The notes: a model not told the origin generated them from the sequence alone. Counted from the stretch's first letter, positions 7,662 through 14,554 are shown. The stretch is 17,773 nt of DNA from an uncultured Anaerococcus sp. (GCF_947253225.1 NZ_CAMXYR010000031.1:1-17773); one strand, 5' to 3'. Translations and numbers: made by a program.

Positions 7662-8581
7662 TGGATGGCTACCAAAAAATGACCATAAAAAACGTCATTG
7701 ATTTTGCAAATCCAAAGTCATTTGTGGCTTCAATAGTCCCAGCTGGCTTTGGTATCTTGATATCCATCAAATATGGATACTCTGTAAACTTATTTAGAGC
7801 TTTGGGTTTACTCTTATCCTGTGTTTTCTTTCAAGCTTCTGTCAACACCATCAACGATTACAGTGATTTTGTAAATGGGGTTGATAGCAAGGAGGATAAT
7901 CTTGAAGAAGATGATAATATCATGTTTTACAACAAGATTGACCCAAGAAGTGTTAGGAAATTGGGGTTAATATTTCTGATTTTAGGGATAATACTAGGAC
8001 TAATTAGCCTTGGGAAGATAATATATCCAAGTCTTATAATCGGGATAATAGGTTTACTGACAGTTCTTCTTTATTCCGGTGGACCCTTTCCCTTATCCTA
8101 TCTACCAGTTGGGGAAATCGCAAGCGGATTTGTTATGGGAGGCTTGATTCCTCTTGGAGTTTTTACTGTATTTGCAGAAAAAATTGACCCAAGGGTCTTG
8201 GCACTGTCTCTTCCACTAATGGTTGGCATAGGACTTGTTATGATGAGTAACAATGCTAGTGATATCGAAAAGGATAGGAGAGCAAATAGGTACACACTTG
8301 CTGTATGTCTAGGAAGAAGAAATATAAGAGTTGTGTATAGGCTATCTTTTCTATTTTGGCTAGGTTCAGAACTTTTCCTAAGTTATTACTTGGGAGGATA
8401 CCTAATCCTAATTTTCAATATCCTAATCTTCGTTTGGAAAAGAAAATTTCTTGCAGATATGTATAAGAAGAGTTTGCTTCCAAAAGATAGAATTGGTCAG
8501 ATGATGGGGATTGGACTAACAAATATCATAATTAATGGAAGTTATGTAGTAGGTATTGGTCTAAGCCTTTTAGGAGCGTAA
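7661..8581 (+). CDS. menA: UbiA-family prenyltransferase, MenA-like
   Basis: A 306-residue membrane protein with about eight or nine hydrophobic helices. The first Mg-diphosphate motif NDYSDFVNGVD is at residues 65-75 (N65, D66, D69, D75). The second, DIEKDRR, is at 201-207 (D201, D205), followed by TLAVCLGRR, typical of MenA. It should transfer the polyprenyl tail from the upstream synthase's product to 1,4-dihydroxy-2-naphthoate, giving demethylmenaquinone. Oddity: after the first motif it carries an acidic stretch (residues ~76-86, several D/E) where many MenA proteins have a glycine-rich GAIVRG-like segment, so the aromatic acceptor may differ. The start overlaps the previous stop by one base (TGATG). 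M7 at 7679 is an alternative start. Confidence 0.8.
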   Translation: MDGYQKMTIKNVIDFANPKSFVASIVPAGFGILISIKYGYSVNLFRALGLLLSCVFFQASVNTINDYSDFVNGVDSKEDNLEEDDNIMFYNKIDPRSVRKLGLIFLILGIILGLISLGKIIYPSLIIGIIGLLTVLLYSGGPFPLSYLPVGEIASGFVMGGLIPLGVFTVFAEKIDPRVLALSLPLMVGIGLVMMSNNASDIEKDRRANRYTLAVCLGRRNIRVVYRLSFLFWLGSELFLSYYLGGYLILIFNILIFVWKRKFLADMYKKSLLPKDRIGQMMGIGLTNIIINGSYVVGIGLSLLGA

Positions 8582-8582
8582 G

Positions 8583-9290
8583 ATGGAGAAAAGTAAAAAA
8601 GTATATGAGATATTTCAAAATATTTCTCCCTACTATGACAAGGCGAACAATAGAATTAGCTTAGGTCTACAAAAAAAATGGAAAAAAAAGCTCGTAGAAG
8701 ACATAGGCAAAGAAATAAGTGCAAAGGATAAGGTCTTGGATATTTGCTGTGGAACTGGTGATATTGCTATAGCCATAGCCGAAGAATCAGAGGCGGATGT
8801 TTGTGGTTTAGATTTTTCAGAAAATATGCTCAACCAAGCTAGAAAAAAATCAAAAAGTATAAAAAATGTATCCTTTGTAAAAGCGGATGCGAAAGACTTG
8901 CCATATCCTGACTCAGTTTTTGCATGTGTTAGCATTTCTTTTGGATTGAGAAATACTGATGATTATGAAAAAGTAATAGGAGAAATGGCAAGAGTTGCTA
9001 GAGGGAAGATTTATGTGATGGATTCCTTTCCAGTAGAAAATATCTTGATAAAGCCTTTCTATACTTTATTTTTCAAATACCTAATGCCCCTTTTGGGTGG
9101 AGGCATAAAGAGATACAGGGAATATACTTGGCTATATGAATCAACAAAAAATTTTGTAAGTCCTAAGCAACTTGTGAAAATTTATGAGAAATTGGGACTT
9201 GAAAATATTGAAGTAAGGAAAATGCTCTTTGGGGCATGCGTAATAATTAAAGGACAAAAATCTCAACATACGGGGGAAATATATGAGTGA
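8583..9290 (+). CDS. menG: Demethylmenaquinone methyltransferase (MenG/UbiE family)
   Basis: A 235-residue class I SAM methyltransferase of standard UbiE/MenG length. The N-terminal F-x-x-I-S-P-x-YD-x-x-N pattern (residues 11-22) and following ISLG are family-specific. SAM motif I is VLDICCGTGD (51-60), and SFGLRN at about 119-124 is the conserved motif after the VSI strand. It would methylate the prenylated quinone, the last step in menaquinone formation. It begins one base after the MenA stop and overlaps fixC by 8 bases. Together with its two upstream neighbours it gives the complete tail-side pathway. No head-group gene (menF, D, H, C, E, B or futalosine-pathway mqn genes) occurs in this window. 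Confidence 0.88.
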   Translation: MEKSKKVYEIFQNISPYYDKANNRISLGLQKKWKKKLVEDIGKEISAKDKVLDICCGTGDIAIAIAEESEADVCGLDFSENMLNQARKKSKSIKNVSFVKADAKDLPYPDSVFACVSISFGLRNTDDYEKVIGEMARVARGKIYVMDSFPVENILIKPFYTLFFKYLMPLLGGGIKRYREYTWLYESTKNFVSPKQLVKIYEKLGLENIEVRKMLFGACVIIKGQKSQHTGEIYE

Positions 9291-10578
9291 AGATAAGTTT
9301 GATGTCATAATAGTTGGAGGCGGAGTTGCAGGTTTAGCTGCATCAATACTTTTGGCAGAAAATGATATGGAAGTTTTGTTGGTTGAAAGAGGAGATTATT
9401 GTGGAGCAAAGAACGTTACAGGTGGTAGACTTTATGGACATAGTCTTGAAAAGATAATACCAAACTTTGCCGAGGAAGCTCCTATAGAAAGAAAAGTTGT
9501 CAAAGAAAAAATATCTATGATGAGCGAAAAATCTTCCCTAGATATTGGATTTTCATCCAAAGAATTAGGTAAGGACAAGGATTCATCATCATATGTAGTC
9601 TTACATAGTAAATTTGATCAATACTTAGCAGAAAAAGCCGAAGAAGCTGGTGTTGCAATAATAACGGGAGTTTTGGTTGAAAAACTCTTAGTAGAAGATG
9701 GAAAAGTTGTTGGTATTGATGCTACTGGTGAAGAGATGTTTGCTGATTCAGTAATAATTGCTGATGGTGTTAACTCACTTCTATCTCAACAACTTGGAAT
9801 TAAGAAAGAACTTGAACCTCATCAAGTCGCTGTTGGAGCTAAGGAAGTAATTGAATTATCAGAAGAAATAATCAATGAAAGATTTGGCTTAGAAAGTGGA
9901 GAAGGAATGAGCTGGCTATCTTGTGGCGATCCAACCATGGGAGGCTTTGGTGGTGGATTTATTTACACAAATAAAGATTCCTTGTCAGTAGGAGTTGTTG
10001 CAACTCTTTCAGATATTGGATATGCTAATACAAGCATAAACGACCTTCTCGAAAGATTTAAGGAACATGAAAGTGTAGCTCCATACTTAAAGGGAGGAAA
10101 GACAATTGAGTATTCAGGACATTTGGTTCCAGAAGAAGGTATTCACATGATTCCAGAACTTTATGGAGATGGGTTCTTGGTAGTAGGAGATGCGGCAGGC
10201 TTTTGTGTAAACCTCGGCTATACAGTTAGAGGTATGGACTTTGCCATTGAAAGTGGTCGCCTTGCAGCCCTAGCACTTATAGCTGCCAAAGAAAGAGAAG
10301 ACTATAGCAAGGAAAGCTTATCCATATACAAAAAATTAGTCGATGATAGTTTCATAATGAAAGATCTAAAAACTTTCAAAGCCTTCCCAACAATCCTAAG
10401 TAGAAGAGAAATCTTCAAAGACCTACCGGAAATAGTAAATGATGTAGCAGGTAGAGCCTTCACAGTAAATGGTGGAGATACACAAGGTTTCATAATGGGA
10501 ACTATAAATGACCTAGCAAGCAGAATGAGTGCAACACAAATATCAGAATTTATTTCAACCGTAATGGAGGCAATGTAA
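9283..10578 (+). CDS. fixC: FixC-family FAD-dependent quinone oxidoreductase subunit
   Basis: A 431-residue flavoprotein of FixC/ETF-quinone oxidoreductase type (FixC proteins are about 430 residues). The N-terminal dinucleotide-binding motif GGGVAGLAAS is around residues 11-20. The FixC signature GAKNVTGGRLYGHSLE follows at about 43-58. The second FAD motif GDAAG is at 302-306, followed by NLGYTVRGMDFAIESG. In FixABCX systems FixC takes electrons from the flavoprotein FixAB and, with FixX, passes them to quinone. Here fixA and fixB are absent, and the gene instead follows quinone synthesis and LUD oxidoreductase genes. It may serve an ETF encoded elsewhere or take electrons from the LutBA-type protein (inference). 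A geranylgeranyl-reductase-like role on the polyprenyl tail is an alternative, made less likely by the adjacent fixX. Confidence 0.85.
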   Translation: MSEDKFDVIIVGGGVAGLAASILLAENDMEVLLVERGDYCGAKNVTGGRLYGHSLEKIIPNFAEEAPIERKVVKEKISMMSEKSSLDIGFSSKELGKDKDSSSYVVLHSKFDQYLAEKAEEAGVAIITGVLVEKLLVEDGKVVGIDATGEEMFADSVIIADGVNSLLSQQLGIKKELEPHQVAVGAKEVIELSEEIINERFGLESGEGMSWLSCGDPTMGGFGGGFIYTNKDSLSVGVVATLSDIGYANTSINDLLERFKEHESVAPYLKGGKTIEYSGHLVPEEGIHMIPELYGDGFLVVGDAAGFCVNLGYTVRGMDFAIESGRLAALALIAAKEREDYSKESLSIYKKLVDDSFIMKDLKTFKAFPTILSRREIFKDLPEIVNDVAGRAFTVNGGDTQGFIMGTINDLASRMSATQISEFISTVMEAM

Positions 10579-10862
10579 TGAAAAGGATGAGCGTAGAAGA
10601 TAAACTAGGATTGGATATTTACCATACTGATGAACACCATTCCCACATAGATGTAGATACTGATTATAAGGACGAAGAAGAAATCCATAAGTTGTTGATG
10701 GCATGCCCTGCAGGTTGTTATACTTATGTAGATGGAGTATTTGCTTTTAGTCACTTGGGATGTTTGGAATGTGGAACTTGTAGAGTTTTATCTCATGGTA
10801 AAATTGTAAAAGATTGGCAACATCCACAGGGAGAAATAGGAGTAACTTTCAGACAAGGTTAA
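10578..10862 (+). CDS. fixX: FixX-family ferredoxin-like protein
   Basis: A 94-residue ferredoxin-like protein that matches FixX/YdiT in size and motifs. The block ACPAGCY (C43, C47) and the GCLECGTCR block (C62, C65, C68) are diagnostic; C43, C62, C65 and C68 are the expected [4Fe-4S] ligands. The C-terminal W-x-x-PQGEIGVTFRQG follows the family ending. It corresponds to the C-terminal FeS domain of mitochondrial ETF-QO and relays electrons between FixC flavin and quinone. The ATG overlaps the fixC stop by one base (TAATG). It is the last gene of the operon: an intrinsic terminator stands about 45 bases downstream. Confidence 0.9.
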   Translation: MKRMSVEDKLGLDIYHTDEHHSHIDVDTDYKDEEEIHKLLMACPAGCYTYVDGVFAFSHLGCLECGTCRVLSHGKIVKDWQHPQGEIGVTFRQG

Positions 10863-10908
10863 AGGCAAAAACCAAAAGAAAAAAATGTATCGAATATCAC
10901 AGAAGGCT

Positions 10909-10933
10909 GACCAGTTAATTCTGGTCTCTTTTT
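10909..10933 (+). terminator. Intrinsic terminator ending the lrgA-fixX operon
   Basis: GACCAG (10909-10914) pairs with CTGGTC (10921-10926) around a 6-base loop, followed by a T-rich tract (TCTTTTT, 10927-10933). It separates the eleven-gene operon from rpsF. Confidence 0.85.
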
Positions 10934-10962
10934 GTAAGCTAAAGAAAAGCCTAGAATAAGGC

Positions 10963-10991
10963 TTGACAAAAATAGAAAATGCAAGTATTAT
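10963..10991 (+). promoter_or_regulatory. Sigma-A type promoter of rpsF-ssb-rpsR
   Basis: Perfect TTGACA (10963-10968), 17-base spacer, TATTAT (10986-10991; 5/6). Same -35, spacer and -10 as the promoter of the tRNA-Leu gene further on. Transcription should start near 10998. Confidence 0.85.
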
Positions 10992-10997
10992 ATCTAG

Positions 10998-11056
10998 GTA
11001 CAAATTCTCTACTCCGTTACAAACAACGGGGTCAATGACCGCAGGGAGGTGAAAAA
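10998..11056 (+). promoter_or_regulatory. S6:S18 ribosomal-protein leader motif (autoregulatory)
   Basis: The leader folds into an upper stem pairing 11011-11018 with 11025-11032 (8 pairs, one G-U, 6-base loop). A lower stem pairs TCTCT (11006-11010) with AGGGA (11043-11047). The 3' bulge between them contains ACCG (11038-11041). A two-stem structure with a CCG-containing bulge next to the start of rpsF is the known S6:S18 binding motif, which mimics the 16S rRNA site. The lower stem includes part of the Shine-Dalgarno sequence GGGAGG (11044-11049), so binding of S6:S18 would plausibly block rpsF translation. Confidence 0.7.
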
Positions 11057-11341
11057 ATGAATAAATATGAAGCAGTATTGATTTTCAAAGCTGATATGAT
11101 CGATAGCGACAGAGTAGCTCTTCTTGATAGATTTAAAGAAATAATCGCCCAAGATGGTGAAGTAACTAGCGTTGATGATTGGGGCAAAAGAAAACTAGCT
11201 TACGAAATTAATGATCTTAAAGAAGGTTATTACTACATCGTAGACTTTAACTCTAACCCGGACCATATCAAAGAATTTGAAAGAAGACTAAGACTTTCAG
11301 ATTTTGTAATCAGATACATGGTTATAAGAAAAGAGGACTAA
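11057..11341 (+). CDS. rpsF: 30S ribosomal protein S6
   Basis: A 94-residue protein with the S6 pattern: N-terminal MNKYEAVLIF, DDWGKRKLAYEIND at about 41-54, and EGYYYIVDF next. S6 binds 16S rRNA as a heterodimer with S18, encoded two genes downstream. It has a strong GGGAGGTG ribosome site partly inside the leader stem. It heads the widespread rpsF-ssb-rpsR operon, and ssb begins three bases after its stop. Confidence 0.97.
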   Translation: MNKYEAVLIFKADMIDSDRVALLDRFKEIIAQDGEVTSVDDWGKRKLAYEINDLKEGYYYIVDFNSNPDHIKEFERRLRLSDFVIRYMVIRKED

Positions 11342-11344
11342 TCA

Positions 11345-11875
11345 ATGAATAAAGTTATCCTTATCGGAAGATTGACTAGAGATCCAGAGTTAAGATACAC
11401 TCAATCACAAAGAGCTATATGTACATTTACATTGGCAGTAGATAAGAGACTTAGCAGAGACAGAAGGAGCGAATTGGAAGCTCAAAATCGTCCTACCGCT
11501 GATTTTCTAAGGATAAACGTTTGGGGAGTCCAAGGAGAAAATGCAAGTAAATATCTCAGAAAAGGAAGTCAATGCGCTGTAGAAGGTAGAATCGAAACAG
11601 GTTCTTACCAAGATAGAGAAACAGGCAAGACAGTCTATACAACAGATGTTGTAGCTGATAATGTTGAGTTTGTTGGACAAAGATCAGATAATGGTACTTC
11701 ATCATATGCTAACAACAGAAACAACTATGATAACCAAGACACCTACAGAAATGACTATTCACAAACAAATAACTACCAACAAAACCAAGGAAATAACCAA
11801 GGCTTTGATGGTGGCGATGATTTTTTTGATGATGACTTTACCGAGATAGAGGATGATGGAAGAATTCCATTCTAA
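11345..11875 (+). CDS. ssb: Single-stranded DNA-binding protein
   Basis: A 176-residue SSB. The N-terminal OB fold (about 1-110) begins MNKVILIGRLTRDPELRYT, the standard SSB opening. Residues ~115-155 form a flexible linker rich in asparagine, glutamine and tyrosine. The acidic C-terminus ends DDGRIPF, a variant of the DDIPF tip that recruits replication and repair proteins. An insertion with several charged residues (about 36-50) lies between the first strands, as in several Firmicute SSBs. Located between rpsF and rpsR as in many bacteria. Confidence 0.97.
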   Translation: MNKVILIGRLTRDPELRYTQSQRAICTFTLAVDKRLSRDRRSELEAQNRPTADFLRINVWGVQGENASKYLRKGSQCAVEGRIETGSYQDRETGKTVYTTDVVADNVEFVGQRSDNGTSSYANNRNNYDNQDTYRNDYSQTNNYQQNQGNNQGFDGGDDFFDDDFTEIEDDGRIPF

Positions 11876-11893
11876 TATAAGAAAGGATTTATA

Positions 11894-12121
11894 ATGGCAG
11901 GAAGAAGATTCAGACCAAGAAAAAAGGTAGATCCATTTGTAAAAGATCCATCAAAAGTTATCGATTATAAAGATATTGAAACTTTAAAGAGATTTGTTAC
12001 AGATAGAGGTAAGATCTTACCAAGAAGAGTAACAGGTCTTAATGCAAAACACCAAAGAGAAATCACAAGAGCTATTAAACGTGCTCGTCAAGTTGCATTA
12101 TTACCATACGAAGAAAACTAA
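11894..12121 (+). CDS. rpsR: 30S ribosomal protein S18
   Basis: A 75-residue S18, recognised by DYKDIETLKRFV and GKILPRRVTGLNAKHQREITRAIKRARQ segments. It partners S6 on the platform of the small subunit. It contains no cysteine at all, so it is the zinc-independent form. The AAGGA ribosome site lies about eight bases upstream, and an intrinsic terminator follows the stop by about 45 bases. Confidence 0.97.
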   Translation: MAGRRFRPRKKVDPFVKDPSKVIDYKDIETLKRFVTDRGKILPRRVTGLNAKHQREITRAIKRARQVALLPYEEN

Positions 12122-12164
12122 TAATAGATTAATAGATAAATAAACTTCAATAAGCAATATTAAG

Positions 12165-12189
12165 GGATACTAACCAGGTATCCTTTTTT
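12165..12189 (+). terminator. Intrinsic terminator after rpsR
   Basis: GGATAC (12165-12170) pairs with GTATCC (12178-12183) around a 7-base loop and is followed by six T residues (12184-12189). Confidence 0.88.
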
Positions 12190-12203
12190 ATTATAAATTT
12201 TGC

Positions 12204-12226
12204 TTTAAGGGAAAATTTTCCTTAAA
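12204..12226. repeat. Near-perfect palindrome upstream of the pyrophosphatase promoter
   Basis: TTTAAGG (204-210 of this kilobase block, i.e. 12204-12210) pairs with CCTTAAA (12220-12226), and the centre AAAATTTT is itself palindromic. One unpaired G (12211) breaks the symmetry. It ends only three bases before the likely -35 box of hppA, a position suited to an operator. It lacks a GC core typical of terminators. Confidence 0.45.
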
Positions 12227-12229
12227 AAT

Positions 12230-12258
12230 TTGTCAAAATTTCATTTTTATATTAAGAT
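12230..12258 (+). promoter_or_regulatory. Probable promoter of the membrane pyrophosphatase gene
   Basis: TTGTCA (12230-12235; 5/6), 17-base spacer, TAAGAT (12253-12258; 4/6). It follows the rpsR terminator and lies about 30 bases before the AGGAGG ribosome site (12276-12281). Confidence 0.55.
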
Positions 12259-12286
12259 AGATAGGTAAATAAATAAGGAGGAATTT

Positions 12287-14251
12287 ATGTTCGTAGAAAT
12301 TTTAGCTTTGCTTGTTTCAATCCTTGCACTTTTGTTCATGGGTTTTACAATCAAATCAAAAATTATGCCAGTATCATCTGGTAATAAAAGGATGACAGAA
12401 ATTGCTGGACACATCAAAGACGGCGCTATGACTTTCATAAGCCGTGAATATAAGTATATTGCAATATTTGTCGTTATAGTATCTATCCTTATAGCAATCT
12501 TTTTAAATACTAAGATTATGATTTGCTATGTTTTGGGATCTATATTTTCAATGTTAGCTGGTTACATCGGTATGAGAGTTTCAACAGCAGCCAACGCAAG
12601 ATGTGCAAATATGGCTCTTGAAGAAGGTAGCAATGGAGCTTTAAATGTTGCCTTTGCTGGTGGTTCAGTAATGGGATTTGCTGTAACAGGTCTTGGATTT
12701 TTAGGTATTATGATTACTTATTTTGTTTTCAAAGATCCTGCAATCCTTATGGGCTACTCACTTGGAGCATCTTCAGTTGCTCTATTTGCTAGAGTTGGTG
12801 GTGGTATCTACACAAAAGCAGCCGACCTTGGAGCTGACCTTGTAGGTAAGGTAGAAGCTGGTATTCCAGAAGATGACCCAAGAAACCCAGCAGTTATTGC
12901 TGATAACGTTGGTGATAACGTAGGAGACGTTGCAGGAATGGGAGCTGACTTGTTTGAGTCTTACTCAGGAGCAATTATCTCTGCTATTACCCTAGGTATT
13001 ATTGCAAGTGGGGAAGCTGGAATGAAGTTTACTTTTTTCCTAGTAGCTATAGGTATCCTTGCTAGTATTTTTGCTAGTATATTATTCCTAACAACTAAGC
13101 ATACTAACCCACAAAAATCACTTATGAACACTATTTATCTATCTGGTGGAATCGTGCTTGTAGCAGCCATAGTTTTATCATTTATCTACTTTGGTAATAA
13201 GAATGCTGCTGTTGCGATTATTGTTGGTATAGTAGTTGGTATTTTGATAGGACTACTCACAGAATATTACACATCAGATAAGTATAAACACGTTAGGGCA
13301 ATTGCAGCTGAATCTAAAACTGGAGTTGCAACAAATATTATTGCAGGACTTTCTGCTGGAATGCTTTCAACAGTATTTCCTATCATATTGATTGCCCTAG
13401 GAATTATGACAGCCTACTGGGCTAATGGTGTATTTGGTATCGCCCTATCTGCTGTAGGAATGCTTTCCACAACAGCAACAACAGTAACAGTTGACGCTTA
13501 CGGTCCAATAACAGATAACGCTGGTGGTATAGCAGAAATGAGCTACCTACCAAGCCATGTTAGAGATATTACAGATGAACTTGATTCAATCGGAAACACA
13601 ACAGCAGCTATTGGTAAAGGATTTGCTATAGGTTCAGCAGCTCTTACTGCTCTTTCCCTATTTGTAACTTACTCAGAAACCCTAAAGCTAGGTGCTATTT
13701 CAATCCTAGATGCTAAGGTTGTAGCTGGTATGTTTATAGGAGCTATGCTACCTTTCCTATTTACAGCTCTTACAATGAACTCTGTAGGAAAAGCAGCCAC
13801 TGAAATGATTGAAGAAGTAAGAAAACAATTTAGGTCAGATGATAGAATCCTCAAGGGAGAAGTTGAACCAAACTATGCAAGATGTATTGATATTTCAACA
13901 ACAGCTTCCCTAAAGGAAATGATACTTCCAGGAGTTTTAGCTATTATCGTACCAATAATAGTTGGAAAAATATTTGGACCATATGCCCTAGGTGGTCTAC
14001 TCGCAGGTGCCCTAGTAACAGGAGTGCTATTGGCTATCTTTATGTCAAATGCAGGTGGAGCTTGGGATAATGCGAAAAAATATATCGAAACTCTTCCAGG
14101 AGAAGAAGGAAAAGGATCTGATGCTCACAAGGCTTCAGTAGTTGGAGATACTGTTGGTGATCCATTCAAGGATACATCAGGTCCATCTCTAAATATCCTA
14201 ATCAAACTTATGACTGTAGTATCAGTTGTATGTGCTAGCCTATTTATTTAA
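12287..14251 (+). CDS. hppA: Membrane-bound ion-pumping pyrophosphatase, K+-dependent type
   Basis: A 654-residue polytopic protein of the M-PPase family (about 16 helices expected). The catalytic region GADLVGKVEAGIPEDDPRNP and following NVGDNVGDVAGMGADLFESY (about 180-220), the DNAGGIAEM motif (about 410), and C-terminal GDTVGDPFKDTSGPSLN are all present. It hydrolyses pyrophosphate and uses the energy to pump H+ or Na+ outward. In GNTTAAIGKG (residues 436-445) alanine A440 stands where K+-independent enzymes carry lysine, which places it in the K+-dependent group. That group includes H+, Na+ and mixed pumps, so the ion is undecided. It is a single-gene unit with its own promoter. AGGAGG five bases before the ATG fixes the start. 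No clear terminator follows; the T-box promoter begins 17 bases after the stop. Confidence 0.93.
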   Translation: MFVEILALLVSILALLFMGFTIKSKIMPVSSGNKRMTEIAGHIKDGAMTFISREYKYIAIFVVIVSILIAIFLNTKIMICYVLGSIFSMLAGYIGMRVSTAANARCANMALEEGSNGALNVAFAGGSVMGFAVTGLGFLGIMITYFVFKDPAILMGYSLGASSVALFARVGGGIYTKAADLGADLVGKVEAGIPEDDPRNPAVIADNVGDNVGDVAGMGADLFESYSGAIISAITLGIIASGEAGMKFTFFLVAIGILASIFASILFLTTKHTNPQKSLMNTIYLSGGIVLVAAIVLSFIYFGNKNAAVAIIVGIVVGILIGLLTEYYTSDKYKHVRAIAAESKTGVATNIIAGLSAGMLSTVFPIILIALGIMTAYWANGVFGIALSAVGMLSTTATTVTVDAYGPITDNAGGIAEMSYLPSHVRDITDELDSIGNTTAAIGKGFAIGSAALTALSLFVTYSETLKLGAISILDAKVVAGMFIGAMLPFLFTALTMNSVGKAATEMIEEVRKQFRSDDRILKGEVEPNYARCIDISTTASLKEMILPGVLAIIVPIIVGKIFGPYALGGLLAGALVTGVLLAIFMSNAGGAWDNAKKYIETLPGEEGKGSDAHKASVVGDTVGDPFKDTSGPSLNILIKLMTVVSVVCASLFI

Positions 14252-14268
14252 TTATTTATCAATTTAAC

Positions 14269-14296
14269 TTGACAAAATTTTGTTAGGTGATATAAT
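14269..14296 (+). promoter_or_regulatory. Promoter of the T-box / ABC importer operon
   Basis: Perfect TTGACA (14269-14274), 16-base spacer, perfect TATAAT (14291-14296) with a TGn extension (14288-14290). A very strong promoter, as expected where control acts by attenuation downstream. Confidence 0.9.
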
Positions 14297-14302
14297 TACA
14301 AA

Positions 14303-14554
14303 CAAGATAAAGCGAAGATAAGAAGAGTAGCTTAGCTAGAGTTCTCAAGCGAGCCTTGTAGAGTGGAAGAAGGCAGGATTAGGCTAAGGGAAAAGAGTCT
14401 TTGAGCTATTAGTCAGAATTAGAGTAAGATTAATCAGGCAGGCCTGTTATAGCCGAAGAGTATGCAAGTACTTATTGAGTTTTATTTTGTGAGAAATAAA
14501 TAAATTAGGGTGGCAACACGAGTCCTCGTCCCTTTGTGGGATGGGGGCTTTTTT
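14303..14554 (+). promoter_or_regulatory. T-box riboswitch controlling the amino-acid ABC importer
   Basis: The T-box core AGGGTGGCAACACG (14507-14520) is unmistakable and is followed by a terminator stem with T-run. Stem I is visible. The AGTA of the specifier-loop S-turn is at 14326-14329, and the middle helix pairs CTTAGCT (14331-14337) with GGCTAAG (14382-14388). The apical stem pairs GCCTT (14353-14357) with AAGGC (14370-14374) around a loop with GTGGAA. The 3' specifier strand reads GGGAAAAGAG (14388-14397). After the S-turn GAA (14390-14392) the next triplet is AAG (lysine); one base later it is AGA (arginine). The UGGC bulge predicts a tRNA with discriminator G. Uncharged cognate tRNA would stabilise the antiterminator and switch on the importer. 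Confidence 0.93.
14522..14554 (+). terminator. T-box terminator hairpin
   Basis: An 11-pair stem (14522-14532 with 14538-14548, including G-U pairs), a 5-base loop and a run of six T residues (14549-14554). Its 5' arm overlaps the end of the T-box sequence, making it mutually exclusive with the antiterminator. Confidence 0.88.

Noticed and set aside
11661..11849. Plus-strand open frame overlapping the linker of ssb in another frame
   Set aside because: Its composition (Met/Thr/Lys-rich) is a frame-shifted reading of the Asn/Gln-rich SSB linker, and no ribosome site precedes it.
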